From assembly GCF_902779965.1 (NCBI RefSeq), contig NZ_CACZDK010000004.1, positions 1 to 64,000 on the forward strand: 64,000 bases of DNA, given 5' to 3'. The translations under genes were made by a program, and so were the position numbers. The notes under the pieces were generated by a model. That model saw only the letters and a program-made list of their open reading frames with translations, was not told where the DNA came from and did no database searches. This stretch comes from Fibrobacter succinogenes (GTDB lineage Bacteria > Fibrobacterota > Fibrobacteria > Fibrobacterales > Fibrobacteraceae). Within the stretch, counting starts at the first letter, position 1; each line of letters opens with the position of its first letter. Below are positions 44,400 through 53,285 of the stretch, piece by piece.

Positions 44400-45107
44400 A
44401 TGTGTGAAGAAAATAAATCTTGCGAATGCAGCAACGATGACGTCGTTGCCATTACAAAAAATTGCGCTGAATCTTGGTTAAAAAGAATCCGTAATTTTGC
44501 AGGTTTCTTAGGAATGATCCTTCCTTGGATTGCATTAATCGGGGCAACAATTGTCTCCAAAGCGAATCCTACAATTATTCCAAAAGATTTTTGGTACACG
44601 TTGTCGATTTCTGCAACTTATTACTTAACCCCCGCAATGGCAGGCATTCTAACAACAGCATCAATCGTACTGATGTGCTACAAAGGCTACGATAAAAAAG
44701 ACGAACTCGTCACGACGATTTCCGGCATTTTTGGATTGATGATTGTCTTATTTCCCTGCAAATGCTCCGTTGCTGAAAAGACTGTCGGCAACATCGTCGG
44801 ATTTTTCCAATTGCCCATCAACATTTCAGACATCATCCACACGGCAGCGGCTGTCATATTCTTTTTGCTTTTGGCGATCAACAGTATGTTCCTATTCACT
44901 CTTGGCGAAAGCAACACGCGTCAAAAACACATCAGAAACTTTATTTATAAAGTCTGCGGAATCGGAATGTTCTGTACACTTCCTCTATTGATTATACCCT
45001 TTAATTTTCCTGCAAAAATATTCGTTATCGAAGCCATAGCACTCACTTTTTTCGGCATCAGTTGGCTTGTGAAAGGACAAATTTTCGGATTATTTGCCGA
45101 CAAATAG
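44400..45107 (+). CDS. Polytopic membrane protein, unknown function
   Basis: About 235 aa from the ATG at 44400 (MCEENKSCEC); a TTG 30 bases upstream would add ten residues. A Cys-rich soluble head is followed by about six hydrophobic segments (FAGFLGMILPWIALIGATIV; YYLTPAMAGILTTASIVLM; ISGIFGLMIVLFPC; IIHTAAAVIFFLLLAINSMFLF; VCGIGMFCTLPLLIIPF; FVIEAIALTFFGISWLV). The layout resembles DUF998-type membrane proteins, but I do not claim membership. A strong two-way terminator follows. Confidence 0.65.
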   Translation: MCEENKSCECSNDDVVAITKNCAESWLKRIRNFAGFLGMILPWIALIGATIVSKANPTIIPKDFWYTLSISATYYLTPAMAGILTTASIVLMCYKGYDKKDELVTTISGIFGLMIVLFPCKCSVAEKTVGNIVGFFQLPINISDIIHTAAAVIFFLLLAINSMFLFTLGESNTRQKHIRNFIYKVCGIGMFCTLPLLIIPFNFPAKIFVIEAIALTFFGISWLVKGQIFGLFADK

Positions 45108-45124
45108 CTTTATCTCATAGATAC

Positions 45125-45166
45125 AAAAAAACAGCTGTTCTCTTTTAGAAAACAGCTGTTTTTTTT
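45125..45166. terminator. Two-way terminator between convergent genes
   Basis: AAACAGCTGTT pairs with AACAGCTGTTT around a short loop; an A-run lies on one side and a T8 run on the other. It serves the membrane gene on the plus strand and the barrel protein on the minus strand. Confidence 0.88.
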
Positions 45167-45186
45167 AAATGTAAAATCGCTCTAGT

Positions 45187-45834
45187 TTAGAAAGCGAAAC
45201 CAAGGTACAGGTTGAATTCAACACCGACTCCATCGCCAAAGAAGAAATCGGCCGTATCATCATCATCAAGATCAGTACCTTCAAGAGTACAACGGCTATA
45301 CCCAACACCAATATCCGAGCCAAATACGAAGCTACCGCTCATGAACTTATAACCAAAAGCTGCGGAGAAGGAAAGAATTTTCATTGTAACGCTAGACTTA
45401 TCGTCCTTGTCTTCGCCGGAATAGTACGAATACTCAACAGAAGGTTGAACATACCAACCCTTGGGATGTTCACCGTTGAAATAACGACGGTAACCTTCCA
45501 TAAGGCCAAATCCAAAGAGGCTAGCTCCATCTAAATCAGCCCAAAGAATGTTCGGACGAGAGATAATGGCATTTGCCGGAGAAAAACCGGTTTCAACAGT
45601 CACAAACACCCAAGGAATGTTAAATGCAGCCAAAACGGTCAAAGAAAGCGGATGAAGAGAAACAGAGAACATCTTGTCTTCATTTTTTGCAGCAGGTGCA
45701 CTTACCGGAGCCTGAACGCTAGACGTATTAGCGGATTCCCATTGGCTAGCAGACTGATTTTGCGTGAAAGCATCTTCTTGTGCAAACACAAGGCTTGCTA
45801 CCATAAGAGAAGTCATAAAAATTTTTTTAAACAT
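45187..45834 (-). CDS. Outer-membrane beta-barrel-type exported protein
   Basis: 215 aa. A signal peptide (MFKKIFMTSLMVASLVFAQ) and a low-complexity linker (residues 20-50, Ser/Ala/Gln-rich) are followed by amphipathic strands with alternating aromatics (GWYVQPSVEYSYYSGE, MKILSFSAAFGYKFMSGSFVFGSDIGVGYS), ending in FNLYLGFAF. A terminal Phe is typical of outer-membrane barrels. An acidic DLDDDDTAD loop precedes the last strand. GGAGATAATCT lies upstream of the ATG. The function is unknown; the likely place is the outer membrane. Confidence 0.8.
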   Translation of the reverse strand: MFKKIFMTSLMVASLVFAQEDAFTQNQSASQWESANTSSVQAPVSAPAAKNEDKMFSVSLHPLSLTVLAAFNIPWVFVTVETGFSPANAIISRPNILWADLDGASLFGFGLMEGYRRYFNGEHPKGWYVQPSVEYSYYSGEDKDDKSSVTMKILSFSAAFGYKFMSGSFVFGSDIGVGYSRCTLEGTDLDDDDTADFFFGDGVGVEFNLYLGFAF

Positions 45835-46025
45835 AGATTATCTCCTTTTTTTAAATTTGCACGCAAAAATAAAGAAAAACTTTTTATTCGTCAATAAATT
45901 TCTTACTTCTTTTCTTTTGTCTTAACTTTTTTTTTCTAAATTTCTCTTTTTTTTGCTTTTTTTACCACAAAAAAACAAATTCACTTTAAAGTAAATTTTT
46001 AATTACAAACGTTATTATTCAATAT

Positions 46026-48083
46026 TTATTCTAATTCCACTTTAATTTCGACACCAGGAACCCATGCTTTAGGGGCATTCAAAATGGGTGAAAGCAACTT
46101 ACGAACGACAGCAAGATTTTGCGTTTTTACATAGAGCTTAACCCAGAACACATTTTGCACTTTCGGCACAAACGCATCAACCGGTCCAAGAACCATCAGC
46201 GCAGATTCTTTGCGCAAAATACTTTCAAGTCGATTCACCGTATCGCGAAGTAAATTTTCATCACGGGAACCGCAACTGATTTCGACCAATTTGCAGAACG
46301 GCGGATAAAAAGCTATCTGACGATTTGACGATTCCAAATTGGCAAAACCATCAAAGTCATGGCGAATTGCAAATTGCATCACGGGTTCTGTTGGATTAAG
46401 CGTTTGGATAAATACGCGGCCACCGCCACCTGCACGCCCCGCGCGGCCTGCTGTTTGGCTCAACAGCTGGTAAAGTTTTTCACTCGAACGAAAATCAGGA
46501 ATCCCTAATCCAGAATCTGCACCGACAACGCCAACAAGTTTCACACCTGGAAAATCATGGCCCTTCGCAACCATTTGTGTTCCAAGCAAAATATTGTATT
46601 CACGATTCCTAAACGATGTCAATATTTTTTCGACTGCGCCCACATTCTGCGTTGTATCGCGATCCATGCGGATCACTTTTGCATCGGCCACCCATTCTTG
46701 AATTTCTTCTTCGAGTTTTTCGATGGCACCGCCAACAAATTCATACGTTTCGGCACCACATGATGGGCACGGAGTATTCACCGGATAAAGCGCTGCGCAG
46801 TAATGGCACATCAATGCATTGTACTGCTTATGATACACCAGCGGAATATGGCAATGCTTGCAATAAAGCGTTTCGCCACATTTTGAACAAACTCTAATTT
46901 TTGAATAACCACGGCGATTCATGAGAATAATCGCCTGGTCGCCATTTGCAATACAATCCGAAAGCGCTTCACGCAAAGTTGGCGACATGAGCACGCCTTT
47001 TTGCTGGTGCACCTTTCCCATATCAACAATCGTCACTTCGGGGAGCGGTGCTGCCGTCGCACGATTCTTGAGAGTCAAGAGTTTAAGGTTTCCCGCTTTG
47101 GCATTGCGGAATGTTTCGAGGCAAGGTGTTGCACTGCCAAGCACAACAAGCGCTCCATGCTTTTGTGCCAAATGGAATGCCAAGTCGCGCGTATGATAAC
47201 GCGGAGCCGGGTCCTGTTGCTTAAACGAAGAATCATGTTCCTCATCTAAAATAACAACGTCAAATTCAAACGGCGATAAAATAGCACTGCGCGTTCCAAG
47301 CACAACTTTAGCAGATCCATCAAGAACAGCCAAATAGCCCGCTCTTTTTTGCGGAGCCGAAAGCGCAGAATGCAACACCACCACAGGAACTTTCAAAAAA
47401 TCTTCAAACCGAGAAGCTGTCTGCGGGGTAAGCCCAATTTCGGGAACGAGAATGAGCACACGTTTATTTCGTTTGAGAGCTTCGCGCACCAATTCCTGAT
47501 AAACTCTCGTTTTACCACTACCGGTCACACCATGCAAGAGCGTTCCACGAAAACCGTCTTTATCCAAATCTTCAACAAGACTGGCTAGTGCTGTCTGCTG
47601 TTCGTCTGTCAAGGGGGGCAAGTCCGAACCGACTTGCATTTCGAATCTATCCGGTAAAGCCTCGCCCCGTGGTTCAGCTTTTTTTTGAGCACACAAAGCA
47701 TCGAGGAACTTGTCAAAATCAGCGGGCCAAAAAACATTCAAAGCACGCATGGGCGTACTTACATAATACTTAGCAATCCATTCCAATGATTCCATATAAC
47801 GTTCAGTAAAGACATAACCGGACTCATGCGGACACGCATAACGAACGTCAAAATTTGGCTTTTCAGAATGGACTCGGCTTACTAAAGCAAGCGTTGGCTT
47901 GCGCCGAGCAAGCTGCACCCAGACAACACTTCCCCTTACAATACTTGCGCCTTCGGGCACTCCGTAAGTAAAAACAGATGGGGACAAAGGGATATAAACC
48001 TCACAAAAATGCGAGACAAGCGCCGCATCACAGCGTTCCTTGACCATTTCTGGAGCCGAAGTTTTGGGAATTCTCTTTGCCAC
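46026..48083 (-). CDS. priA: Primosomal replication-restart helicase PriA
   Basis: 685 aa, slightly short for PriA. It is a 3'-to-5' superfamily 2 helicase that reloads the replisome at stalled forks. Visible: Walker A LLHGVTGSGKT near residue 185, DEEH Walker B, LGSATP, a zinc-binding domain with four CxxC pairs (CSKC, CKHC, CHYC, CPSC near residues 395-440), GTQMVAKGHDFPGVKLVGVVGAD, and QTAGRAGRAGGGGRVFIQT. The start is a GTG at 48083 with no strong SD. All helicase motifs look intact. Confidence 0.95.
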   Translation of the reverse strand: MAKRIPKTSAPEMVKERCDAALVSHFCEVYIPLSPSVFTYGVPEGASIVRGSVVWVQLARRKPTLALVSRVHSEKPNFDVRYACPHESGYVFTERYMESLEWIAKYYVSTPMRALNVFWPADFDKFLDALCAQKKAEPRGEALPDRFEMQVGSDLPPLTDEQQTALASLVEDLDKDGFRGTLLHGVTGSGKTRVYQELVREALKRNKRVLILVPEIGLTPQTASRFEDFLKVPVVVLHSALSAPQKRAGYLAVLDGSAKVVLGTRSAILSPFEFDVVILDEEHDSSFKQQDPAPRYHTRDLAFHLAQKHGALVVLGSATPCLETFRNAKAGNLKLLTLKNRATAAPLPEVTIVDMGKVHQQKGVLMSPTLREALSDCIANGDQAIILMNRRGYSKIRVCSKCGETLYCKHCHIPLVYHKQYNALMCHYCAALYPVNTPCPSCGAETYEFVGGAIEKLEEEIQEWVADAKVIRMDRDTTQNVGAVEKILTSFRNREYNILLGTQMVAKGHDFPGVKLVGVVGADSGLGIPDFRSSEKLYQLLSQTAGRAGRAGGGGRVFIQTLNPTEPVMQFAIRHDFDGFANLESSNRQIAFYPPFCKLVEISCGSRDENLLRDTVNRLESILRKESALMVLGPVDAFVPKVQNVFWVKLYVKTQNLAVVRKLLSPILNAPKAWVPGVEIKVELE

Positions 48084-48214
48084 GGGGGCAAAGATAGTTA
48101 TTGATACAAGCTTAAATGGGCATAAATTCGTGTAAAATTTTCTGACTGCAAGTTTTTTTTAGTTAGATTATGCTATACGGAGCTGAGAAAGCCCCGCCTA
48201 CCTTTGGAGATATT

Positions 48215-51130
48215 ATGAGCTTTTTTGACGCATTTAAACCGAAATGGCAAAATTCCAACCCTGCAAAGCGCATCGAAGCGATTGCCGACTTGGATGAACT
48301 CACTAGTCAAGATATTGTCGAACGAGTGGCCCTTTCAGATGATAATGTCGAAGTGAGAATAGCTGCAATCAAAAAACTTGCACTTATTAATACACTTCAG
48401 GAAATTTCTAAGAACGACAGTGACTCCAGCGTACGCCGTCTGGCAGAAACAAGAGCTTTTGAAGAAATTGTCAAAAAGCTGAAAGACTTTAACGAATCGA
48501 ACTTGAACGACGAAGCACGCGGCTATATCGAAGCTGTCAAGGACACACGTTATGCCGAAGACGTCCTCAAGGCTACAGACAACTTAACTATAAAGAGAGA
48601 ACTGGTCAAGCTTTGCAACAAGCAGTCTCTCCTCGCCCAGATTGCTTCTCGCGACTCTAGCGAAGAAATTGCACTGGCTGCAGCAGACCGTGTTGTTTCT
48701 GAATCCTTGCAGACTGACCTTATCAAAAATTCCAAGCACGTTTCTGTCCGCAAGAAGATTTCAGATAAAGTTCGTGCAAAGAAAGAAGCCGAAGACAACG
48801 GCAAAAAAGCATTGGAACTTTTGCAGAGCAAGCGCGAAGCATTGATCAAGCAAGCCCACTTCCTTGCCGCTCAAAAAGACGCTATCGCCACAAAGCCGCA
48901 GTTTGACGCCCTCATGACCGAAGCAAACGCTCTTGGCATGGGTGATTCTACCGGCACGCTCAACGAAATTTACGATAGCTTCAACAAGTTCTACGACGAA
49001 GCGACTGCCGCCAAGAAGGCTGCCGAAAACGCCGAAGCCGAAAAGCAGGCCAAGATAGCCCACTTGACAGAAACGCTTGCCGAACTCGAAAGCATGCTCG
49101 AAGCGAACTCGACTGAAGAAAACGCTGAACGCGTGAACGCCATCGTCGAAGAATGGACTGCAAACAAAAACATCATGGATGCAGCATCCATCAAGCGCTT
49201 CAACAATGCCTACTTCAAGACGCAAGAAGCAAAGAAGATTGTGATTCCAACCGCCGAATCTGAAAACGCCAGCGAAGAAGAAATTGCAGTCCGCAAGAGC
49301 CTCCTCGAACGTCTCCAGGCACTCTCCGACACGGAAATTGATGAGAACACGGGCAAGCATTTGCACGCTATCGTTCGCGAATGGGAAAAGCTCGACCTTC
49401 TCGAAGGCGACGATCCGATTCTCCAGACATATAACGCTCTGCGCACCAAGTTGAACGAGCTCATCTCGGCATTCAACGAAAAAGCCCAAAAGGTCATCGA
49501 AGAAAATTCCAAGAAGCTCCGCGCTCTCATCGAACGCATCCAGAACATCGACGAAAATCAGGAATTCCGCGAAATCCATAAGATCCTCCGCGATACTTAT
49601 CAGGAATGGAAGGAAATCGTCGGCGAACAGAAATTCAAGTATCACGATCTTTGGCAGGAATACAAGATTGCCACATCCCGCTTCCAAGAAATGCAACAGT
49701 GGGAAAACTGGCACAACGAAAAAGACCGCGATACTATTATCGAAGAAATGGAAGCGCTTTCTAGAGAAACGCCGAGTCAGGCTGTTCTTACCAAGTTCCG
49801 CGAACTTTGCAGCAAGTGGCGCGAAATCGGCCCCATCTCTGCCGCCAAGTTCCAGGATTACCGCGACCGCTTCCAGGCTCTCGTAGACAAGATCAAGGAA
49901 AACTGCGCTCCGTTCATCGAAGAACAGAACGCCGAACGTCAGAAGAATCTCGTTGACAAGGAAGCTCTTTGCCAGAAGGTCGAAGAACTCGTTGCCAATG
50001 CAGAAATCTTCTGGAAGGACAAGTTCAAGTCCGTTCAGGAAATCCAGGAAAACTGGAAGAACATCGGCATGGTCCCGAAGGAAGCCTTTGCAGCGCTCAA
50101 CAAGCGCTTCAAGGACGCAGTGAACGCCTTCTATGCCCAGCATAAGGAAAATGTGAAGCGCGAAGACGACAGTCGCGAAGCGAACTACGAAAAGAAGGTT
50201 GCCCTCTGCATCGAAGCCGAAGCCATCAAGGACTCGACCGACTGGAATGCCACTTCCACCAAGCTCAAACAGTTGCAGGATGCTTGGAAGGCAACCGGCC
50301 CAGTTCCGAAGAGCAAGTCCGACGAAATTTGGACACGCTTCCGCACCGCTTGCGATTCCTTCTTCGAAAAGAAGCGCAACCACTTTGAAGAAATGGATGC
50401 CGCTAAGCAGAAGAACCTCGAACAAAAGCAAGCCATTTGTGAAAAGCTCGAAGCTCTCGACTTGAACAATGTAACTCCGGAAGTTATTGAAGCTTATAAG
50501 GCTATCGATGCCGAATGGAAAACTATCGGCATGGTTCCGAAGGACGCTGTTGAATCCATCAACGAACGCTACAGCGCAATCGTCAACAAGATTGTAGCCA
50601 AGATGGCTGAAACCGACCCGGAACTCCAGGCCAAGATTGCAGAAATCAAGAAGAAAAAGCAAGACTCCATCGAAAAGGTTCGCCAATTCGCAGAAAGCGC
50701 TGGTTCCAACCAACTCGCCGATGCCGTTCGCGAAATCCAGAAGGAATGGGTCACGCTCGGTTCTTGCGGTAACGACGATGCTGAATTGCAAAAGGCATTC
50801 CGCGATGTTTGCGACGACTTCTTCACTCGCCGCCGCGACCAGCTCGACATTCAGGAACAGGCTCGCCAAAACAACTTGCAGAAGAAGATTCTCCTCTGCG
50901 AACAGGCCGAAGACTTGCTCACCGACTTGAACGATCAGACAGTCGTCGCTTCGATGAACAAGGTCAAGCACTTCCGCCGCCTTTGGAAGGAAGTCGGTGC
51001 AGTTCCTCGCGAACACTCCGAAAAGATCTGGAAGCGCTTCAACACGGCATGCGATCAGGTATTCGCCTTCGGCCGCAAGGACGAAAAGAAGGAAGAAGCT
51101 CCGGCACAGGCAGCCGTCAGCGAAGCATAG
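48215..51130 (+). CDS. DUF349 repeat protein with N-terminal HEAT-like region
   Basis: 971 aa from the ATG at 48215, chosen because GGAG lies 6 bases upstream; an in-frame ATG at 48170 has no SD. Residues 1-200 look like HEAT-type helical pairs (RIEAIADLDELTSQDIVERVALSDDNVEVRIAAIKKLA). The rest is repeated DUF349 units with the W-K-x-I/V-G motif (EWKEIVG, KWREIGPIS, NWKNIGMVP, AWKATGPVP, EWKTIGMVP, EWVTLG, LWKEVGAVP), all predicted long charged helices. The function of DUF349 proteins is poorly known. Cytoplasmic by lack of a signal peptide. Confidence 0.85.
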   Translation: MSFFDAFKPKWQNSNPAKRIEAIADLDELTSQDIVERVALSDDNVEVRIAAIKKLALINTLQEISKNDSDSSVRRLAETRAFEEIVKKLKDFNESNLNDEARGYIEAVKDTRYAEDVLKATDNLTIKRELVKLCNKQSLLAQIASRDSSEEIALAAADRVVSESLQTDLIKNSKHVSVRKKISDKVRAKKEAEDNGKKALELLQSKREALIKQAHFLAAQKDAIATKPQFDALMTEANALGMGDSTGTLNEIYDSFNKFYDEATAAKKAAENAEAEKQAKIAHLTETLAELESMLEANSTEENAERVNAIVEEWTANKNIMDAASIKRFNNAYFKTQEAKKIVIPTAESENASEEEIAVRKSLLERLQALSDTEIDENTGKHLHAIVREWEKLDLLEGDDPILQTYNALRTKLNELISAFNEKAQKVIEENSKKLRALIERIQNIDENQEFREIHKILRDTYQEWKEIVGEQKFKYHDLWQEYKIATSRFQEMQQWENWHNEKDRDTIIEEMEALSRETPSQAVLTKFRELCSKWREIGPISAAKFQDYRDRFQALVDKIKENCAPFIEEQNAERQKNLVDKEALCQKVEELVANAEIFWKDKFKSVQEIQENWKNIGMVPKEAFAALNKRFKDAVNAFYAQHKENVKREDDSREANYEKKVALCIEAEAIKDSTDWNATSTKLKQLQDAWKATGPVPKSKSDEIWTRFRTACDSFFEKKRNHFEEMDAAKQKNLEQKQAICEKLEALDLNNVTPEVIEAYKAIDAEWKTIGMVPKDAVESINERYSAIVNKIVAKMAETDPELQAKIAEIKKKKQDSIEKVRQFAESAGSNQLADAVREIQKEWVTLGSCGNDDAELQKAFRDVCDDFFTRRRDQLDIQEQARQNNLQKKILLCEQAEDLLTDLNDQTVVASMNKVKHFRRLWKEVGAVPREHSEKIWKRFNTACDQVFAFGRKDEKKEEAPAQAAVSEA

Positions 51131-51149
51131 CGATACGGCGAAAGCCTCT

Positions 51150-51206
51150 TCGCAACCTTGTCATGCCCGCCTACCTGTCCTCGCTTGACGGGGACGAGCG
51201 GGCATC
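51150..51206. repeat. REP-like inverted repeat after the DUF349 gene
   Basis: GTCATGCCCGC...GCGGGCAT with a partly paired inner part (CTCG...CGAG) and then CTCCTTTTTA. It may also act as a terminator. GGGAATGACA near 51301 may be the far end of the same element type. Confidence 0.65.
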
Positions 51207-51348
51207 TCCTTTTTATACACTAGAGAATGGAGATTCCCTCCCCATACGCGGATCATGACTACTAAGCAGCATAGCAGCAAGTAGTCAAAGAGGTCAAGCC
51301 GGGAATGACAAATAGACTAAATCCTTCTACATTTTTTATTTTTGGGTC

Positions 51349-52311
51349 ATGAAATTTCCGCCATGGACAAGTGTAAGCGAAGCAGCCCGCCTCCTCAAAG
51401 AAAGCGAAGTCGTCGCTATCCCGACAGAAACAGTTTACGGACTCGCCGGTAACGCATTCGAGCCCAAAGCGCTCGCCAAGATTTTCGCCGCTAAAGAACG
51501 CCCGACGTTCGACCCGCTGATTGTCCATATCGCAGACATTGCACAACTCACCGACATAGCCAAGGACATCCCCGATAGCGCCTACAGACTCGCCGAAGCT
51601 TATTGGCCGGGCCCGATGACGATTATCCTTCCCAAGAAGGATTGCATCCCCGACCTTTGCACAAGCGCCCTCCCCTCCGTGGCCGTGCGCTTTCCGAGCC
51701 ATCCGATTGCACAGGCAATCATCAAGGAATCAGGACTCCCGCTGGCCGCCCCTAGCGCAAACCTCTTTAAGCATGTAAGCCCCACGACCGCTGAACATGT
51801 TGCAGCCCAGCTCGCCGACCGCATCGCAGGCATTGTCGATGGCGGCCCCTGTTCCGTAGGCGTCGAAAGCTCCATCATCTCGCTCGTCGGCGAACCGACC
51901 GTGATGCGTCCTGGCGCCATCACGCCCGAAATGTTCAAGGCAGTCCTCGGTGAAGTAAAAATCAAGGAATCCACATCCAAGCCGGGCCAGCCAATGCTTG
52001 CCCCCGGCCAATGCGACACGCATTACCGCCCGCAAGTCCCGCTTTACTATGGCGAAGTTCCTGCAGGCTACACGCTCCCAGAACAGACCGTCCGCATTGC
52101 GTTTGGCTCACAAGCAGGCCCAATTCCTGCTACAGTAAACTTGTCAGCTACAGGCGACATGGTCGAAGCGACCTCTAAGCTTTACGCATTCATGCACGAC
52201 CTTGACAAATCCGAATACGACCTGATTCTCGTAGACCCCATCCCGAACACAGGCGTCGGCATGGCGCTCAACGACCGCTTGAAACGTGCAAGCATCAAGG
52301 CGCTGCCGTAA
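51349..52311 (+). CDS. sua5: Threonylcarbamoyl-AMP synthase (Sua5 type)
   Basis: 320 aa. It makes threonylcarbamoyl-adenylate from threonine, bicarbonate and ATP, the first step of t6A tRNA modification. The YrdC domain (1-200) has VVAIPTETVYGLAGNAF, KIFAAKERPTFDPLIVHI, AYWPGPMTIILPKK and PLAAPSANLFKHVSPTTAEHV. The C-terminal Sua5 domain (about 215-320) has QPMLAPGQCDTHYRPQVPLYY and GVGMALNDRLKRAS, so this is the long two-domain form. The spacing to the previous gene and no shared operon suggest an independent unit. Confidence 0.95.
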   Translation: MKFPPWTSVSEAARLLKESEVVAIPTETVYGLAGNAFEPKALAKIFAAKERPTFDPLIVHIADIAQLTDIAKDIPDSAYRLAEAYWPGPMTIILPKKDCIPDLCTSALPSVAVRFPSHPIAQAIIKESGLPLAAPSANLFKHVSPTTAEHVAAQLADRIAGIVDGGPCSVGVESSIISLVGEPTVMRPGAITPEMFKAVLGEVKIKESTSKPGQPMLAPGQCDTHYRPQVPLYYGEVPAGYTLPEQTVRIAFGSQAGPIPATVNLSATGDMVEATSKLYAFMHDLDKSEYDLILVDPIPNTGVGMALNDRLKRASIKALP

Positions 52312-52470
52312 ATACAAGATTATAGTTACTAGTTTGTAGTTAATAGGTACTAGAGATTGTTGAAAAAAATCATCCTCGACTGAGCGTAGCGAAGGAGGGA
52401 ATCCATACATTGTACCACAAAAAATTATGGATGGGTCAAAGAATATACAAGCATATTCAGAACTCTTAAC
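52312..52470. repeat. Interspersed spacer words
   Basis: ATAGTTACTAGTTTGTAGTTAATAGGTACTAGAG, then CATCCTCGACTGAGCGTAGCGAAGGAGGGAATCC, then CATACATTG. The middle word resembles GGATCTTAAGCAAAGCGAGAGGGAATCC near 59549. No gene seen. Confidence 0.6.
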
Positions 52471-53202
52471 TCAAATCGGGAACAGCGGGTAGTGTTCCTT
52501 GGTATAGGCACGCGTGAATGCATTGAAATGCCACCATTCGCTAGGGAGCATCACCCAGCCAGCGCGCTTCATGATATTGCGGAGCAGGTTGCGATTATCA
52601 ATTTGAGATTGCGTCAGGCGCCCGGATTCAAGAGCCTCAGCCTCGCCCACAGCCCCAGCACAGCGCTCAAAAGAATCAAAATCCGCACCCATGTCAAGCA
52701 AATTGCCCGTGCTATCAGCAAGTCCTAAATCAAGCGCAAGCCCGTAATTGTGGAGCCCGCCCGTTTTGCCAGACGAAACAAAATGGCTATAAGGCGTTCC
52801 TGCAACAGAGCTTTTCAAAACAGCTTGTGCATACATCGGGCGCGCGGCATCAAAAATCACAAGCAAATATCCCGGCAATTCCTTCGCGATAATAGAAAGT
52901 GCGCGCCTTAGCTTTGGCAACGCATCTCTATGCACAAACGCACGCTGGAAGCCGCAATACATGTCGTGTCCCGTCACATTGTTAAATGTCGCATAGCGCA
53001 AATCCATGCGAATGCCACGCATGTACGTAATTTCGACCAAATTAGAATCGTGCGTCGCGTAATCAATCCACTTCTTTGCAGAAGTGCAATAACGCAACGG
53101 TTTTTCGGGTTTCGGAGGCACAAACAAAGAATCGGTCACATGCGAGAATGCAGAAACAGCAAAGAAAGCACTTATCAAAAGAATAGATTGCTTCCGCCAC
53201 AT
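52471..53202 (-). CDS. Exported VanX/DdpX-type D-Ala-D-Ala dipeptidase (M15)
   Basis: 243 aa from the ATG at 53202. It would hydrolyse D-alanyl-D-alanine or related peptidoglycan dipeptides in the periplasm. A signal peptide (WRKQSILLISAFFAVSAFSH) is followed by VEITYMRGIRMDLRYATFNNVTG (VanX-like N-motif), VIFDAARP (Arg of the catalytic site), the zinc motif LHNYGLALDLGL (HxxxxxxD) and EWWHF with the catalytic Glu and third zinc His. An in-frame ATG 42 bases upstream would add residues encoded by a REP-like sequence, so it is rejected. A recycling or cell-wall-editing role is likelier than vancomycin resistance, since no VanH/VanA partner is present. Confidence 0.88.
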   Translation of the reverse strand: MWRKQSILLISAFFAVSAFSHVTDSLFVPPKPEKPLRYCTSAKKWIDYATHDSNLVEITYMRGIRMDLRYATFNNVTGHDMYCGFQRAFVHRDALPKLRRALSIIAKELPGYLLVIFDAARPMYAQAVLKSSVAGTPYSHFVSSGKTGGLHNYGLALDLGLADSTGNLLDMGADFDSFERCAGAVGEAEALESGRLTQSQIDNRNLLRNIMKRAGWVMLPSEWWHFNAFTRAYTKEHYPLFPI

Positions 53203-53285
53203 CCTGCCCGCGGCAGGTTCTTCTTTCGTTCCTCGGAATGACAACTTGCGCAGCTTCCTACTGTCTACTTCCTACCGCCTACTAA
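53203..53285. repeat. REP-like sequence at the dipeptidase start
   Basis: CCTGCCCGCGGCAGG palindrome, then TTCTTCTTTCGTTCCTCGGAATGACA, the reverse of the TGTCATTCCGAGGAACGAAAG word known from many genomes. TTCCTACTGTCTACTTCCTACCGCCTACTAATTA filler follows. Confidence 0.6.

Noticed and set aside
48761-51016. 751-aa open frame antisense to the DUF349 gene
   Set aside because: Shadow of a repeated, Lys/Glu-rich coding region; the repeated codons on the plus strand keep stops out of the opposite frame. No recognisable protein.
52471-53244. Vancomycin-resistance role for the VanX-like dipeptidase
   Set aside because: No VanH, VanA or VanRS-like genes nearby, and the protein is exported; VanX of resistance clusters is cytoplasmic.
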